Source of the DNA: Bacteroidales bacterium
GTDB lineage: Bacteria > Bacteroidota > Bacteroidia > Bacteroidales > Salinivirgaceae
Length of the DNA: 64,000 nucleotides
Direction of reading: 5' to 3'
Assembly: GCA_012519055.1 (NCBI GenBank)
Contig: JAAYQU010000006.1
Span: 22,216-86,215 of the forward strand
How positions within the stretch are numbered: position 1 is the stretch's first letter; each line of letters begins with the position of its first letter. The notes below the pieces were generated by a model. The model saw only the letters and a list, made by a program, of their open reading frames with translations, had not been told where the DNA came from and did not search any database. A program made the translations under genes and the position numbers. Positions 62,878 through 64,000 of this stretch are shown piece by piece.

Positions 62878-64000
62878 GCTGTTTTAGATCCTAAAGATAC
62901 AAATTTCTGAAAGCAATTCACAACTTAAAATTAGCCGTGTTTTTGGTTGTTTTTGCTGTTTTAGATCCTAAAGATACAAATTTCTGAAAGCAATTCACAA
63001 CCTGTTAAGTCGAATACTGAAAGCGTTATCTGCTGTTTTAGATCCTAAAGATACAAATTTCTGAAAGCAATTCACAACGTGTTTTGTGCAATAGGGCTGT
63101 GGTGGTTTGCTGTTTTAGATCCTAAAGATACAAATTTCTGAAAGCAATTCACAACTGCAAATATAGCGAAATTGTTTTAAATTAGGCTGTTTTAGATCCT
63201 AAAGATACAAATTTCTGAAAGCAATTCACAACTGTTTTGATTTGCTTGTAATGCTACAAAAGGCTGTTTTAGATCCTAAAGATACAAATTTCTGAAAGCA
63301 ATTCACAACATAAGGATTAGCCATTGCAACCTTATTAAGCTGTTTTAGATCCTAAAGATACAAATTTCTGAAAGCAATTCACAACAACAGCTTTTACGGA
63401 GGCGGACACGGTAAAGCTGTTTTAGATCCTAAAGATACAAATTTCTGAAAGCAATTCACAACGTGTTAATTGGACAATTGACGACACCGACAGCTGTTTT
63501 AGATCCTAAAGATACAAATTTCTGAAAGCAATTCACAACTGCAATGGGTATCGCCAACACGGCGCAAAGCTGTTTTAGATCCTAAAGATACAAATTTCTG
63601 AAAGCAATTCACAACAATGTAGCCGAGCCGTGTCGGTAATACAAGGCTGTTTTAGATCCTAAAGATACAAATTTCTGAAAGCAATTCACAACCAAAAGCG
63701 ATAACGAAAAAAGTAATTAATGGCTGTTTTAGATCCTAAAGATACAAATTTCTGAAAGCAATTCACAACAAGCGATAAAAAACATAAACTTTAATCCTGG
63801 CTGTTTTAGATCCTAAAGATACAAATTTCTGAAAGCAATTCACAACTACGGTTGTAATAACACGAACGAATTAGAAGCTGTTTTAGATCCTAAAGATACA
63901 AATTTCTGAAAGCAATTCACAACATTTTACAAATTTTTGCAATCACTTCGATAGCTGTTTTAGATCCTAAAGATACAAATTTCTGAAAGCAATTCACAAC
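62878..64000 (-). CRISPR. Type II-C CRISPR array, 15 repeats and 14 spacers in the window
   Basis: 47-bp repeats begin GCTGTTTTAG and end TTCACAAC on the plus strand, at 62878, 62955, 63032, 63109, 63186, 63263, 63339, 63416, 63493, 63569, 63646, 63723, 63800, 63877 and 63954. All copies look identical. Spacers are 30 bp except two of 29 bp (63310-63338 and 63540-63568). The reverse complement begins GTTGTGAATTGC and ends CTAAAACAGC, like the Bacteroides fragilis II-C repeat, and only this strand pairs properly with the tracrRNA, so crRNAs are read from the minus strand, toward cas2. The last repeat ends at the window edge and the array may go on. Confidence 0.97.

Overview
The window is a 64 kb piece of a low-GC chromosome from a member of the Bacteroidota, most likely Bacteroidales. 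The signs are TonB-dependent receptors with a carboxypeptidase-like N-terminal plug extension, a V-type ATPase operon using the DUF2764 form of subunit C, promoters of the Bacteroides type (TTTG about 20 nt upstream of TAnnTTTG), almost no Shine-Dalgarno sequences, and a type II-C CRISPR-Cas9 locus with 47-bp repeats of the Bacteroides fragilis kind. No rRNA or tRNA gene was seen. The first gene is cut by the left edge and the CRISPR array runs to the right edge.

Layout. 1-8 kb: the 3' part of an S9 peptidase, a HEAT-like protein, a YdeI/OmdA-like protein, a LysR regulator with a YeiH transporter, a SagB-type nitroreductase, and a urea transporter paired with a TRIC-type channel. 8-15 kb is an accessory stretch, all on the minus strand: a WYL regulator broken by a frameshift, a SpoU methyltransferase, a UGT-like glycosyltransferase, an unknown protein, two tandem PD-(D/E)XK nuclease-family proteins and an unknown 315-aa protein. 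15-19 kb: rubrerythrin, a membrane acyltransferase and an NhaD-like antiporter. 19-27 kb: the V-ATPase operon (E, C-like, A, B, D, I, K), whose K subunit keeps the residues that bind sodium in Enterococcus hirae. 27-30 kb: an ECF sigma factor, a probable anti-sigma protein, a Spy/CpxP-like protein, a protein with calcium-loop-like repeats and a decayed DUF2202 gene, then thiol peroxidase. 30-40 kb: XRE regulator plus membrane protein, CorA, HdeD, FtsH, patatin, AraC regulator, carbonic anhydrase, a C45-like hydrolase and a methyltransferase. 40-44 kb: an MBOAT acyltransferase with its AlgX/AlgJ-like partner. 44-55 kb: a TonB-dependent receptor, then a phosphate-starvation block (PhoB/PhoR-like two-component system, phoU-pstBACS, a porin) with 11-bp-periodic Pho-box-like repeats in front of phoB and pstS. 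55-57 kb: a Fic protein and an outer-membrane-type protein.

56.9-64 kb is the type II-C CRISPR-Cas system: a tracrRNA divergent from cas9, then cas9-cas1-cas2, a terminator, and at least 15 identical repeats with 14 spacers. The CRISPR repeat and the tracrRNA promoter share the string TTGTATCTTT, which contains a Bacteroides-type -7 box. This suggests that each repeat may carry its own crRNA promoter and that the tracrRNA gene arose from a pair of inverted repeats.

Between genes there are several families of dispersed small elements: a 127-bp MITE-like element in two copies, a compact array of nested palindromes with a satellite copy, and a GGTCGCTGAG-type hairpin family with three members. 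Three genes appear broken by small lesions (14.3, 27.9 and 44.0 kb). Two of these lie in homopolymers, so sequencing error must be kept in mind for those.
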